Shown in pieces: positions 1 through 11,745 of a stretch of 64,000 nt of DNA. The stretch spans positions 14,784,903 through 14,848,902 of the forward strand of contig OY747702.1 in the NCBI GenBank assembly GCA_963556495.2. Direction: 5' to 3'. The stretch is from Valencia hispanica (lineage: Eukaryota > Chordata > Actinopteri > Cyprinodontiformes > Valenciidae). Positions within the stretch are counted from its first letter, which is position 1. Each line of letters starts with the position of its first letter. Under the pieces are notes generated by a model. That model saw only the letters and a program-made list of their open reading frames with translations. It was not told where the DNA came from and made no database searches. The translations under genes were made by a program, and so were the position numbers.

Positions 1-798
1 AAATTCTGCTGAATGCCTTGTTTGTTACATGCAAAATAAACTTCAGCAAAACCCTTGTGCATTCCCGAATCCCTTTCAGCTGCATGGCCAGGGTGAAGCA
101 CCTTCGGCTGAAGAGCTACTGTTTAGCCTGCACTGTATAATTTTCCCATTTATTGAAGTCTTCCGGAACACAGACGCCGTTTGTGCGAGTGCTTTACAGC
201 ACAAGCAGGTGCTTTCGCTCTCTCTCTCCGTCCCCCGCCCTCTCTCGCTTTCCACAGAGGAAGAGAGGTTGTGTGTGAGTCGGTTTGCGTGTGTGTGCCA
301 GTGATCGGTGACAGAGAGTGAGGATTTATAGTGTTAGCATGGTGCTGAAGAGGACGGAGAGAGAGACATAGTGGATGTGTGTCTTCTAATCTTCTGCGTT
401 TATGGGTGTGCTACATTGCACCAGAAGAGTATTCACACAGACTGTCACACACACACGCTCATAAACAAAGGGGAGGGAAGCGCAGGGTTTAATTATCTCA
501 GCCGTTTAGCAACAAGGTGCACATCAATCGTCAGAATACAAGAAGACAAAGGAGGCTTCTGCTTTGTGTGTGTGTGGATTTATGATACAGGAACGGTGTC
601 GTATAGATCTAACCATCGGGTAGATGAACCGGCAGCAGAATGTCATGCCGGCCGGCAGCAGCCATTTATAACAATGCCGTGGATCGGGGTGGATAGTTTA
701 TATCAGGGATGCAGCCAAATCAAGGAACACCAGTAACTCGGAATAATAATGTTGATATACTAAATTATGTCTAAGTCATGTAATGATAATCTAAAAGT
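1..798. other. Unassigned sequence, no gene recognised
   Basis: This stretch is less AT-rich than what follows and has short CT- and GT-rich runs around 218-300 and 560-580. Two open frames (29-304 and 371-736, plus strand) show no recognisable domain and their composition follows the simple-sequence runs. It could be untranslated exon or promoter sequence of a gene lying to the left, but no splice structure or conserved protein shows this. Confidence 0.4.
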
Positions 799-801
799 AT
801 A

Positions 802-2344
802 CAGGTGAAACTAAAAAAAATTTGAATATAATGCAAAAGTTCATTTATTTCAGTAATTCAACTGAAACGGTGAAACTAATACACGATATTGACTCATTAC
901 GTGCATAGTGAGATATTTCAAGCCTTATTTGGTATAATTTTGATGGATTATGGCTTACACCTCATGAAAACCCCAAATTCAAAATCTCAGAAAATTTGAA
1001 TATTACATGAAATCAATAAAACAAGGATTTTAAATAGAGAAATGTCGGACCTCTGAAAAGTATAATCATGCATATGTACTAAGTACTTTGTTTTGGTCCC
1101 CTTTTGCATTAATTACTGCCTCAATGCGGCGTGGCATGCATGCTATCAGCCTGTGGCACTGCTGAGGTGTTATGGAAGACCAGGATGCTTCAATAGCGGC
1201 CTTCAGCTCTTGTGCATTGTTCCGTCTCATGTCTCATCTTTCTCCTGGCAATGGTCCATAGATTCTCTATGGAGTAAGATCAGGCGAGTTTGCTGACCAA
1301 TCCAGCACAGTAATCCCATGGTTACTGAACCAGGTTTTGATAGTTTTGGCAGTGTGGGCAGGTTCCAAGTCCTTCTGGAAAATGAAGTCCGCATCTCCAT
1401 AAACCTCGTCTGCAGAAGGAAGCATGAAGTGCTCTGAATGTCCTGGTAGATGGCTGCGTTGACTCTGGACTTAATAAAGCACAGTGGACCAACACCAGGA
1501 GGTCAACACAGACTGTCGGAAACTTCACACTGGACTTCAACCCTCTTGGATTGTGTGCCTCTCCACTCTTCCTTGGACCTTGGTTTCTAAATGAGATTCA
1601 AAATGTACTCTCATCAGAAAATAAGACTTTGGACCACTGAGCAACAGACCAGTTCTCTTTTCTTTAGCCCAGGTAAGAGTTCTCTGACGTAGTTTGTTGT
1701 TCAGGAGCATCTTGACAAGAGGAGTACGACATTTAAAGTCCATGTCCAGGATCCGTCTGTGTGTGGTGGCTCTTGATGCACTAACTCCAGCCTCAGTTCA
1801 CTCCTTATGAAGGTCCCCAACATTTTTGAATGGCCTTTTCCTCACAATCCTCTCCAGGCTGCGGTCATCCCTACTTTCTTTGCACCTTTTTCTTCCACAC
1901 TTTCCCCTTCCACATAGCCTTTTATTAACGTGCGTTGATACTTGAGGCTTTTCCTCCTTATGGAGAGGGTCATTGATGGTTTTCTGCACAACTGTCAGGT
2001 CAGCAGTCTTCCCCATGATTGTGATTCCTACTGAACCAGAGTGAGAGACCATTTAAAGGCTCAGGAACCCTTTGGAGGTGTTGTGGATTAATTACCTGAT
2101 TAGAGTGGGACACCTTGAGCGTAAAATATTGAACCTTTTCACAATATTCTAGTTTTCTGAGATTTTGAATTAGGGGTTTCCATAAACTGTAAACCATAAT
2201 CATCACAATTATAACAAATAAAGGCTTGAAATATCTTATTTTGTATGTAATAAGTCTATCTCCTAAATTCGTTTCACCTTTTAAGTTTAACTACTGAAAT
2301 AAATGAACTTTTGCACAATATTCTAATTGATGGCATTTCACCTG
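802..2344 (-). mobile_element. Tc1/mariner element, full length but decayed
   Basis: The element begins CAGGTGAAACT and ends with the inverse AGTTTCACCTG-like terminus, and is flanked by TA on both sides (800-801 and 2345-2346), the Tc1/mariner target site. The two ends are inverted repeats of about 200 bp that share blocks such as GCAAAAGTTCATTTATTTCA and AATTCAAAATCTCAGAAAA, with many substitutions between them. The transposase lies on the minus strand and is broken into several frames. Similar elements are very common in fish genomes; the family assignment is from recalled similarity, and the ends are read directly. Confidence 0.9.
1080..2052 (-). pseudogene. Tc1 transposase pseudogene
   Basis: Read on the minus strand from 2052, the frame opens MVSHSGSVGITIMGKTADLT and continues with KTINDPLHKE, the usual start of this Tc1 family. 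Later pieces occur in shifted frames at 1798-2052, 1537-1743 and 1322-1540. The segment around 1255-1275 still encodes a remnant of the Asn-Pro-Ile-Glu-Asn-Leu-Trp motif that holds the catalytic Glu of the DDE triad. The transposase would cut and paste the element by binding its inverted repeats. With several frameshifts and stops it is dead. An intact member would be about 340 residues. Confidence 0.85.
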
Positions 2345-2610
2345 TAGAAAAGTGTTAAAAATAAAAGCACAGTCATTTTCTCTGCTGTAGAAAACACAAA
2401 ATCCCTTCAGGTACATCAGAAGACAACCATTTAATAGATGAACATAACGTATACCAGGTGTTCTTCGAGTATTGCCCTGTATTTAGCTCCAGTCATCTTT
2501 AACTCTTATCAACTTCCATGACTCTGCTGAATTAAACCATCCCCATAAAATGATGGTGCCCCTACCCTTCTACACACTGGAGAGGGTGTGTTCCATCTAT
2601 CCATTGTTTA

Positions 2611-2880
2611 CACTGCTATTTCCAGTTATTATTGGGCAAGAGGCAGGGTACACCCTGGACAGGTCCCCAGTCCATCACAGAGACACACTGGACAAACAAC
2701 GACATGCACACACACTCATACCTAAGGACCATTTTGAGAGACCAATTAACCCAACGGACGTGTTTTTAGACTATTGCTGGAAGCCGACATATCCAGTGGA
2801 AACCCACCCATGCTCAGAGAGAACATACAAACGCCTAGAAATACCCTAGGCTGGGATTCAATCCCAAGAGCTTCTGGCTG
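2611..2880 (+). repeat. Fish dispersed repeat, RTE-like LINE 3' part
   Basis: It contains the phrase GTACACCCTGGACAGGT followed by a CCAGTCCATCACAG block, a GAGAGACCAATTAACC block and an ATTCAATCCCA block. The same phrases recur at 9158-9192, 28196-28310 (inverted), 55195-55440 and 55585-55725. This is an abundant teleost repeat that I associate with the 3' part of RTE-type LINEs; that class is tentative, but the dispersed multicopy nature is visible here. Confidence 0.7.
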
Positions 2881-2989
2881 CAAGGCAAGGAAATATGCAG
2901 CCCTGGAAATGGTGAAAATAACAGCCTTTAAGCAGGAAACATACTTTCATTAAGTCCACATTTCTGTCTTTAAATGTGTTTTAATTGGT

Positions 2990-3110
2990 CTATAATGTTT
3001 CGTTAGCTGTAAACTTAAATTCCAAGGGCTTGCTCTTGTATGTAATTAGTCTATATAATGTGTTTCACTTTATGAACTGAGTTACTTTTAAATAATATTC
3101 TATTCTATTT
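2990..3110. repeat. Relic of a Tc1 terminal repeat
   Basis: The order of blocks (TTAGCTGTAAAC, TGTATGTAATTAGTCTATA, GTTTCACTTTATGAACTGA) matches the right terminal repeat of the 802-2344 Tc1 family. It is probably a solo, strongly mutated end. Confidence 0.5.
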
Positions 3111-3800
3111 AATATGATTGAATATTGACAAAATATATTGGTCATCTGCCTTTACAAACCATAAACAATTGGTTGTGGGTAGAGATGGGACTGTGGATTC
3201 TGCTTATCAATCCAATTCATTATCAAGTACTATAACAATTCCTGAGTAGTTCAATAAGTGGCAAAAATAAATTCTACACAGTCTCCTGTACCAAGAGCAA
3301 CCACTTAAGTTTTCCCCCAAAATTATAATAATACATTTTTTTTAAAAGGCGCCTTTCTGACACTCAAGGTAACCCTACAAGCATACATAAAGTTAAACAC
3401 ATAAAACAATCAAAAATAAATAATGCAAGAAACAATTAAAATGTATATCTGCACAAGACTGTGAACATGAACATATTAAACTGATGGGGGTTTATACCTG
3501 GGATTTAAGACCCTCACCATCTCCCTAAAATCATTTATCAATAATATTTACAGTGGTTAGGATATAATCAACGAGACATAATTTAACGTATAATTCTGAT
3601 GGTGCATTAGCCACCAGAAAAACACATGCTATGACTTTACTTTTAAAAGTTATCTGTAGACAAGGGAGTAGGTTTGATTTTGAGATTGGTGGGGACACAA
3701 AAGTGCTCCAAGGTTGTGAATCTATCGGGCTTCTCTCTTGAGCACTAACTGTCACGGCATGATGGTGGGATTTGCTATTTTGATGCCGCTGAAAACTGGC
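3111..3800. other. Anonymous AT-rich sequence
   Basis: No gene is seen. Around 3183-3245 there is a phrase resembling the edge of another dispersed fish repeat (compare 7480-7515), too short to classify. Confidence 0.4.
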
Positions 3801-4476
3801 TGTCATGTTTTAAGGTTAAGGGAGGACCCAAATGCAGCAAAATCCAAAAAGATGATTTAATAAAAAAAACACAAGGAAGGGGAACTTCCAAAACTCAGGA
3901 GGCTCAAAAGGCAGCAAAACGGGGAAACAGGAACCAGACGGGCAACAGGGAAGGCAGGAACCAGAGAGGGAAGAATGACGGACGAACCAGCGAGTTGTGA
4001 CTGAAAGAGGACCGTATTTATACTGAGGGAGGAGAGTGAAGAGTGAAGCAGAGAAGGAGCAGGACCAATTAAGGGAAGCGGTTGCAGCTGAGAGGGAGTG
4101 AGCAGGTGGAAGTGATTAGCTGGGACAGGAGGTGACTGGCTAGGAGACAGAAGACTCTAAAGAAACTAAAAGGATACTTAAGAAACTAAGAGAACTCTAA
4201 GGGAAACGTAAGGACACACTGGAGAACAGAAGGAGGAATTAAATAAAGAGATAAAGGAAACACAAATGGGAAGGTGGACATAGACAAAGGTGAAAAACAT
4301 CTACAGAACCCAGGAAGTGCCAGAATACAAAAATATAATTAAACTGAATAAGAAAAACTACTAACTCGAGACAAACAGGAGGAACAAAACAAGAGGGCAC
4401 CTTGGGGAAAAAAGGGGAAGAAAACCAAGTGGAAGGAAAAACTCAAACTTGCCACACAAAATACAAAGACCATGAC
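3801..4476. mobile_element. Non-autonomous DNA element (MITE-like)
   Basis: The ends are TGTCATG at the left and CATGAC at the right, and ACTGGC occurs immediately outside each end (3795-3800 and 4477-4482), as expected for a target-site duplication. The interior has no transposase. Near the left end is GGAGGACCCAAATGCAG, whose reverse complement resembles the right part of 13398-13945. The superfamily is not determined; the short duplication might also be chance. Confidence 0.55.
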
Positions 4477-4957
4477 ACTGGCAAGTGCATTCTTCCATTT
4501 ATTGAAACCCTTTGATGAAAAGGCAGGGTTTGCGTTTTTGGACAGGTCACTTTTCTTTATGGTGTATGTTTTAACACAGTGAAAACACTTGATGGAGGTG
4601 CTATAGTACAGCCATGGATACTGCTTGTACCAACGCACTTGGAAATGGAGGGTCCTGTTTGATAGCTGTTGAGCTGGAATGTTATTTGGGTCAGGTTGGT
4701 TTGGCCTGTCCAGAATATCCACCTGATTACTGCCACTCTCCCTGCTGCTTTCTCCAGGTGGATCAGATTCCTTAGGAATCAACCTCAATATAAATTTGAC
4801 AACTTTATAGCAACTACTGTAAACACATACACACTAGTAATACACGATGAGGCCTCTTAGATATAAGGCTCTGGTTTTAAAGCCACATGGGTGAATCATT
4901 GTTATTCAGATCATCATCATACTAACATTTTTTAACTGCTATGTTATATTATGTGTG

Positions 4958-5059
4958 TGAAGGCTTGTTTTATTCTAATGTTTAAATGGTTTTTATCATG
5001 TAAAGCACTTTGTGTTGCTGTTTCCATGAAAAGCGCTTTATAAATACATTTGATTTGAT
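4958..5059 (+). repeat. L2-like LINE 3' tail
   Basis: GTAAAGCACTTTG followed by GAAAAGCGCTTTATAAAT and a TTTGATTTGA end is the typical 3' terminus of fish L2-like LINEs and SINEs that use them. The same tail, inverted, is the 3' end of the larger LINE at 38393. Confidence 0.7.
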
Positions 5060-5579
5060 CTGTCCCAGTGCTGAATCTCATGACTAACACATCCAGCATT
5101 ATTTAACCTCACCTCTGAATTTCCGGCCTCTTTCAGCTTCTCCTTCTCCTCTACCTCCTCCAGCCTCTCTGCTATCTGTCACCTTACAGAAATATGTTGA
5201 TGCATGACGAGCAGATCCTAATCTGTTCAGAGTTTGATGGTAAAGTTATTGCCTGAGCAAAAAAGGCCTTTACTTTCACACTATTATTATGTGTAATTTC
5301 TTCCCCAAAAAATATGAATACATAAAATTACATGATCATCTAGAATATGAGGTTTTATTATATTTACACCATAAATTTTATTTGTTTTTAAACAGTTGCT
5401 CTTTTCTACACGAAAACATGAAAATAAGAATAAATGAGTATAAGAATAGAAAATAACTTTTAAAAAGTGTATCTCTTTGGCATATTCTATTTTAATTTAA
5501 GTCTAATTTTAAGTAACTTACTCTTTGACTCCTAAAGAAGTCTCTTATATCCAGTTTTCTTTGACATCCTTCAAATCCA

Positions 5580-5583
<4 letters not shown>

Positions 5584-5621
<38 letters not shown>

Positions 5622-5624
5622 CAC
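5584..5624. repeat. CA microsatellite
   Basis: A CA dinucleotide run with one CG interruption. Confidence 0.97.
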
Positions 5625-5639
5625 CAGTCTGTAGTGCTA

Positions 5640-5909
5640 CCCATATTAGGACTTTATATTGACTTCCATTCATTTTAATAGCTACATTTATGCCTAACCC
5701 AAACCCTTACCCTAACCCTAACCATTACCAGTTTATTCCTAACCCTAACCTTAACCAAAACATAATTCACACCATACCTCTAAACCTAACTCTAAAAAAG
5801 GGGGTCCACCATATTAGGACCGGGCTTTGGTCCCTATAAGGTCCATCGGTCTTCAGAAGGTTAGCGAATATGCCAGAGAAGGTCCTACTAAATAGGATAG
5901 CTATACAAG

Positions 5910-5910
<1 letters not shown>
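5640..5910. repeat. Dispersed repeat with telomere-like CCTAAC runs
   Basis: This segment lies between two CA microsatellites. CCATATTAGGAC occurs near both ends (about 5640 and 5807), and between them are degenerate CCCTAA-like units (5695-5760). The pattern resembles a fish dispersed repeat that grows CA tails; an interstitial telomere block is less likely because the units are irregular. Confidence 0.45.
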
Positions 5911-5961
<51 letters not shown>

Positions 5962-6035
5962 CGCACGCACGCACGCACACACCCATACGCACGCACGCAC
6001 GTAAACACCCATACGCACGCACGCACGTAAACAGA
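5911..6035. repeat. CA/ACGC microsatellite and 26-bp duplication
   Basis: A pure CA run passes into ACGC units, then a ~26-bp unit containing ACCCATACGCACGCACGC is repeated twice with GTAAACA spacers. The minus-strand frames here (Cys/Val-rich) are products of the simple repeat and not genes. Confidence 0.95.
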
Positions 6036-6473
6036 CACAAAATGTAAATGACACCAGTAAAGTACATCTAGCCGACGTGACACGGGCAGAACAAATGCCA
6101 AACGTGTTGACAACTTCCACTCGCAGATGTAGCTTGAGATGTTAACAGTCAGAGATGTTCGACAAGCTTTACCGCTCTGGGATTTGAGCAGACGGAATGA
6201 CAGCGGGGACAGCCAATCACATGTAACTTAGCGAGAACCCGGCAGCCAAACAGGAAGCGATATTTGGGTTAGAGGCGGGATTTCTAGCAGAGACCGGCAA
6301 CATTTAACTCTTTGTGTGCCATAATCATTGACTAAACACTATGGATAGCGGTTGTATTAATAGTGACGACACAGTGTCCCTACCGTCCCTACCCAATTCT
6401 ACGCCCTAGTCCGTAGATACACAAAATGTGCTAAAATGGGCTATAAACATTCTAGCTGTAGCTACACCATCTA

Positions 6474-6565
6474 ATGGTAAATGACGTGTACTTTTATAGC
6501 GCTTTATTTAGTCCTTGAGGACCTCAAAGCACTTCACATTACATTCTACATCTACTGTAAATGAG
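6474..6565 (-). repeat. SINE-like/L2-like tail
   Basis: Plus-strand order is TGGTAAATG, ATAGCGCTTTATTTAG, CCTCAAAGCACTTCACA, which is the reverse of the tail at 7620-7690. It is a fragment of the same dispersed family. Confidence 0.6.
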
Positions 6566-7024
6566 GTTGCTCTACAATGGAGAAGGGATGTAAGCTCTTT
6601 ACCACAATCATGGTCACTGCCTGATGATGTTCCTGCATCTTCTCATTCCACCTAGCTTCCTGAGCAGCAATCACGAAAGGGATAGCTTGAGCTGATGTCG
6701 AGAGGGTAGCTTCCTGAGAGCTATCTGTGTCTTAGTCATCGTCTTAGTCATCGTCATCTAAAAAGCATGAAACCGTAAAATATAAACAAATCTGTTCCTG
6801 CAGCTTGCAGTTGCAAGACGACTGTGTGTTAATGCAGGATATATAATATGAATGTTACCATCATCAACTGAGATCACAGAGTAGCTTGTTTGATTAGCTA
6901 CGTTAGCACTTGTATGCAGGCATTCGAACATGACGTTCTTGCTACTTAGGTTCATCCTGGGTAGACAGATGTTGTAGCATATTGCTGGTATTTGCACAAT
7001 ATTACAGCATTGCATGGTCTACAC

Positions 7025-7249
7025 CAGGGGTCTCCAACCCTGGTCCTTGAGCGCTACTGTCCAGCAAGTTTTAGATGCATTCCTGCTCCAACACAGCTGA
7101 ATCAAATGATTGAATTACCTCTTCAGCTGCCATCAAGTTTAGCAAAGGCCTGGTAATGAGCTATGCAATTGATTCAGCTGTGTTGGAGCAGGGATGGATC
7201 TAAAACTTGCAGGACAGTAGCTCTTGAGGACCAGGGTTGGAGACCACTG
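7025..7249. mobile_element. hAT-type palindromic MITE
   Basis: The element starts CAGGGGTCTCCAACCCTGGT and ends with the inverse ending ACCACTG, so the ends form a near-perfect inverted repeat that continues inward (GCTCCAACACAGCTGAATCA is mirrored on the right). An 8-bp duplication flanks it: GTCTACAC at 7017-7024 and GTCTACAA at 7250-7257. CAGNGG-type ends with an 8-bp duplication are the signature of hAT transposons. It is 225 bp with no coding capacity and must be moved by a hAT transposase encoded elsewhere. Confidence 0.88.
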
Positions 7250-7519
7250 GTCTACAAGCAGCAGAATTATCATCTCATTCGGTGAAATGGAGCCAGGCGT
7301 TCGAACGCTTCCTGCTTTCTATGATGCTGCTAATCTGAAGGGCTGATTTTTTTTTGAGGAGGGTGCGTCGTAGTTTTAACGCAACGCAAAATCTCAGGAA
7401 AACCAGAGTCAAGAGAATCGTTAAGAAGAGCTGATAACATTGGAGGCATGCAATTCTGATGGGATTGGTCTGTTGGGACCGGTTCTAAGTCGGAGCCGCT
7501 TATCAATTCCCAACCCTAG

Positions 7520-7690
7520 TTGTGGGTTCGATCCTGTCACATGTCCCTGTGCCCCTGGGCAAAGCACTTAACCCCCAGTTGCCTACGGATCTGTGCATTG
7601 ATGTATGAATGTGTGATTGGATGAATGTGGCTATGGTGTAAAGTGCTTTGAGTGGTTGCTATGACTGGAGAAGCGCTAAATAAATTCTGT
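7520..7690 (+). repeat. SINE-like element with L2-like tail
   Basis: A box-B-like GGTTCGATCC occurs at 7525, followed by GGGCAAAGCACTTAACCC and the tail GTAAAGTGCTTTGAGTGG then GAAGCGCTAAATAAATTC. This order is that of abundant teleost SINE-like repeats with a tRNA-like head and a LINE tail. The head upstream is poorly preserved, so full SINE status is uncertain. Confidence 0.6.
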
Positions 7691-7896
7691 CCATTCACCC
7701 TTTGCGGGTTTTAATAGCCTCAACCCATTCTAGGGGAGTCTTTCGGCAAGATTTAAAAGTATGTTTAAAAAGCATGCTGAGAAGACCATTTGTAAGGTCA
7801 TAGACTTACGTTGAATGAGAAGGCCTAGAAACCCTTAACATGAAACTCTCTGCAGACTGTTCGTCAGTTAATCCAAAAGCCATCTGAAGCCTACAG

Positions 7897-8080
7897 CCAT
7901 GTCTTTTCAACCCTGGTGCTCAAGGCAAACTGTCCTGCATGTTTTAGATGTTTCCCTGCTCCGGCACACCTGATTTCAAGCGATGGCTGATTAAAAGGCT
8001 TTTGCTGAACTGCAATCATCTGAATCAGGTGTGTCAAAGCAGGGAAACATCTAAAACATACAAGGCAGTGTGCCCTGAGA
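7897..8080. mobile_element. hAT-type MITE, right end decayed
   Basis: CTGCATGTTTTAGATGTTTC on the left is mirrored by GGGAAACATCTAAAACATAC on the right, and CACCTGATT is mirrored by AATCAGGTGTG. The body matches the better preserved copy at 22710-22915. The expected right terminus is lost after GCCCTGAG. Confidence 0.75.
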
Positions 8081-8477
8081 AAATTGTCCTCTGTATACCT
8101 CAGCATCCATTGACCCAGTTCTTTGATTCTATGTGACCTACCACATGTCACAACACCACAAATAGTGAATTGTGGAATATTTAATTATGAGAAAGTTTCA
8201 TGAATGGATTTATAGCACAAGTGGCATCCTATCATGCATCTAAGCTGGTGTTCATTGATATTAAGAGCAACAATTTCCTTCACAAATGTTTGTGGAAGCA
8301 CTCTGCAGGGCTAGGTTCTTGATGTTATACACCTGTAGCCTTATGAGTGACTCAAACAAGTTTTTTCTAAATATTTGTAGGGTTGAGTGAATACTTTTTG
8401 GTAAAAGGGTGTCCATAATCTGACTTTTCTAACTCCCCAGTTGATCTTGGCAGATTGGCCGTTAACAGGGTAGGATT

Positions 8478-8745
8478 AGGATTTTACTGGAGGTTTTTTT
8501 TCTATTTAGGGGAGTTTTCCTCTCCACCGTTGCTACATGCATGCTCAGTATGAGGGATTGCTGCAAAGTCAACAAAACAATGCAATCTGCTGGGTTTCCT
8601 TAGATAGAAAGCCTTTTGTTACCATATTGAATAAGCTAAACTCAACTGTACTTTTTGATAACTAGGAACAATTTGGATGGTTGTATTATTGGATATAATG
8701 ACATGGCATAGTACAACCAAATTGAATTGAATTGACTTGACACTT
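8478..8745 (+). repeat. LINE 3' fragment
   Basis: The phrases GTTTTCCTCTCCACCGTTGC, CTCAGTATGAGGGATTGCTG, CTGCTGGGTTTCCTTAGATA and the AATTGAATTGAATTGAC end recur at 19500-19925, at 21590-21690 (inverted) and at 25130-25500 (inverted). It is a common teleost LINE 3' region; I cannot fix the clade. Confidence 0.7.
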
Positions 8746-11060
8746 GTGTTGTACTATTCTCCTGAGTGACTCCTTTGTGCAATGAGATCCTTTGTAATTT
8801 CACAGGAAATTATGGCTTTAGCTAAAATATAAAAGTGAGTGAATATTATAAAAAGCCTGCTGGGACAGCTGTATTATACTCTATCTATAGTTAATCACCT
8901 ATAATCAATGGTAGGTCTGCACCCAGGAAGTTTGAATGGTTGAATTGAATCAAAATATGAGCCAACAAAGTATTATTTGAAAGCTTTGCACACTTATCTA
9001 ACCTGGTAATTTCAGCTTTTTTTTATTTGTGAAACCCAGCTCCTTGCCTAGTTGTCAGGTAAATAATACAGTATATATACCACACTGGATAAACGATCCA
9101 TTCAAGGTGAAAAAAAAATAGATATGATGTATCTTTACATCCTTTGTCTATAACTAGGTACACCCTGGACAGGTTGCCAGTTCATCACAAGGAGATATGA
9201 TTTATCACTGTAACAAAAATCTGGGCGTATTACAAATTGCCATTTTTATGTTCATTGTGTATGTGTCCAGGGGCTGATGGAGAGGCAAAAATGTGCCAAA
9301 ATACAACAAAGGCAATCTCAGAATTACTCAACAGCATCAAACACTCCAGGCATTTGTAAACAGTTTGCAAACAACTACAGTGAAATAATCCAAGAGGCCT
9401 AGAGGAGAAATCACTCCTCGGACTTCTACAACAGCAGCCCACTCAAAGTCATCCGTAATGTGTCATAAGCTCCAAACCAGACTCTGCTATTTTGTTAGGA
9501 AATGGTTGACGGGACCCCAGTGGGCTTTCATGATAGATAGCCTTGCATTGCCCAACACTGCGTCTGGGCAGCGCCAATCCCAGGCTGCAGTAAAGAAATC
9601 GCTGAGAAACAGTGGAGTGGTTGTTTTGTTGTAAAGAATGGAAAGACATGGAAATAAATAAATAAATTTAATTTCAGAAATAAGATAATAACGTGCATAA
9701 AATCTCAAATTTAAGTCAATGAATGAAAAGATCTGAAACAAAAGTGGAAGTGGATTCACTGCAGGGAGGAAGAATTAAATTGAGAGGAGGAGCGTAGCGT
9801 AGCGGGACTTACTGTTGTTTATTGCAGTGTAATTGCTCCATGGTAAAACAAATTCCTTTTGTCTCTTGGTGCTCATATGATATATTAAATTCCTGCACAG
9901 CAAGTGAAATACAGCTTAAAAGGGCCCAGCAGTTACTTCAAAACCTGCTGTCTACCATGGTTAGCTCAAGAAATGTAAATAATTATTCATAAGATGCTTG
10001 TTAATATGCGAGAAAAAACAAACGTAGCAAAGAGGGAAACAGGAGGTATTATGGGAAGGAAAAGGGATAATGTACCTTTTAAAAAAGAGAGTGGATGATT
10101 AGATAGAGTAGATACAGTGGGAAAGAGGGTGGAAAGATCCATAAATTGTGGAAAGATGACAGGGAACTGAGGTTAACAGGAAAAATATGAGCACCAGCAT
10201 GGATGAACGGCAGAGAAAAAGAAAGGCAAATAAAGGTAGGATGCTCTAAAAGTTTGGATTGGACATTGCATATTTTTAATCCTTTTTTTAAATCAGTTTT
10301 TTTAAATGCAGTTTCCTGAAAATCCTTTTGAAATCTCAGATGATTTCCAACGTAGCCTAATTTTAAGTGGTTACCTAACCGCCAGTGAAGAGACAGTCTC
10401 CTGGGGGGACATGCAGGCTCGCCAGTGTTACTTCCTGATGGTTGACCAACCCTTACTCTTGCATGAAGCATCACACACAGAATTACCACACATGATGAAA
10501 CCGAATGTGTTCAGCCTACTGGCCGTCACCACTAGCTCTTCTTTCAAACTGCCAGCAGTTAACTTAAGCTAGTTGTAAACTAGTTGTATCACGAGCTCTG
10601 TGTGTTCTACCATTTTCCATCATTCTCCATGACCTTCAGCAGTACCTGACCATAAAACATATGGAAACAAGTTTGTTTTCTTCAAAGCAAACCAGAAGTG
10701 AAAAGATCGTTTTTTTTAGAAAATTTGGATTTTCTTGCTGATTGGTGTAGTCCAAAATTAAACGTTTGATCAGTCTGTAATCTGCTTCAATGCCACCCTC
10801 ACTAATAATAGTAATTATTCAAAGCAGTACTAGGGAAGCATATTACCCTAAACCTTTGCACTCTCTGCCTGTTTTAATGCTGCACTGGCATTCATTATGA
10901 ACGATGCTTTGGGTAAAAATACTCTGGGGCTCCCAGGAATTTAGAAACTAGAGGTGACAGCTTTTTTTCCGAAATTTTTCGAATAAGTCATACAAGCTGT
11001 AGAAACTGTTCTTATGGAAAATAGGAAACACTATCATTATGCACTGAATAATGATGCAAT
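8746..11060. other. Anonymous sequence with one short repeat fragment
   Basis: No gene is seen. A 35-bp piece of the RTE-like repeat (GTACACCCTGGACAGGTTGC) sits at 9158-9192. Open frames such as 10079-10489 minus have no recognisable domain. Confidence 0.45.
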
Positions 11061-11132
11061 CTTAACTTTGAAACCTACATGCCGTGTTGCCACCATGGCA
11101 ACTTTGTCGCTAATGCTAACGACTTGTCAGTC

Positions 11133-11305
11133 CACATTGGTAAACAGTGAATGGCCTTCATTTGTATAGCACTTTTTCAGTCAGAGGACCCCAAAGCGCT
11201 TTATTCTACATTCAGTTATTCATCCATTCACGCACACATTCACACACTGATGGTGGTGAGCTACACTGTAGCCACAGCCGCCCAGGGGCACGCTGACAGA
11301 AGCGA
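11133..11305 (-). repeat. SINE-like/L2-like tail element
   Basis: Plus strand reads GTATAGCACTTTTTCAG, CCCCAAAGCGCTTTA, CATTCACACACTGATGGTGG, CCACAGCCGCCCAGGGGCAC. This is the reverse orientation of the family seen at 7520-7690. It lies inside another repeat, because GCAACTTTGTCGC just left of it and GCGACAAATCTAGCAAC just right of it resemble one dispersed unit. Confidence 0.6.
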
Positions 11306-11745
11306 CGTTTTAGCTACTTTTTTTCAGAAAACCACCTTGCGACAAATCTAGCAACATTTCTAAAACCCTTAGCTACGTTATCTATAACTTTTTTTTCGAA
11401 ATTCCCTGCAGATCAGCAAAAGTTCAAAGCTGCTCTGTAACGGGACCGTCCTTCCATGTCCTCGGAAAGAGAATCTGCACATGTGCATTGTCACGTTACA
11501 TCGACTGACCAATTATAAGCCTTTCTCGGTTGATCTCACCAACTCATAAAACAAATTGTTTTACAAGCAGGAGATTGATTGAGGAGAAAATGAAGACCGC
11601 CACATGACTTTTTTTTTTCAGCAGCACAACAACGAGGTTGGACGTTATAACATTATCAATATGCAAATTAGAGTGTGTCGTCATCTGGCGACATCTAGCG
11701 ACTTTATGAGTCAACTTCAGCTACTTTCAGACAGCTGGAGACCAT
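11306..11745. repeat. Unclassified dispersed repeat
   Basis: It contains repeated GCTACTTT/TTAGCTAC and GCGACATCTAGCGACTTT phrases and CpG-containing sequence unlike its AT-rich surroundings. The left part of the unit (11080-11132) appears displaced by the SINE-like insertion. I recognise the style of a fish DNA-element remnant but not the family. Confidence 0.35.

Noticed and set aside
29..736. Two open frames (91 and 121 residues) at the window start as host exons
   Set aside because: No domain, no conserved motif, low-complexity composition in places, and no splice context that I can support.
5695..5760. Interstitial telomere from a chromosome fusion
   Set aside because: The CCCTAA-like units are few, irregular and embedded in a dispersed repeat.
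5767..6120. Cys/Val-rich frames resembling a membrane protein
   Set aside because: Produced by CA/ACGC simple repeats.
7520..7545. tRNA gene suggested by GGTTCGATCC
   Set aside because: No acceptor stem or anticodon arm; it is the box-B remnant of a SINE-like repeat.
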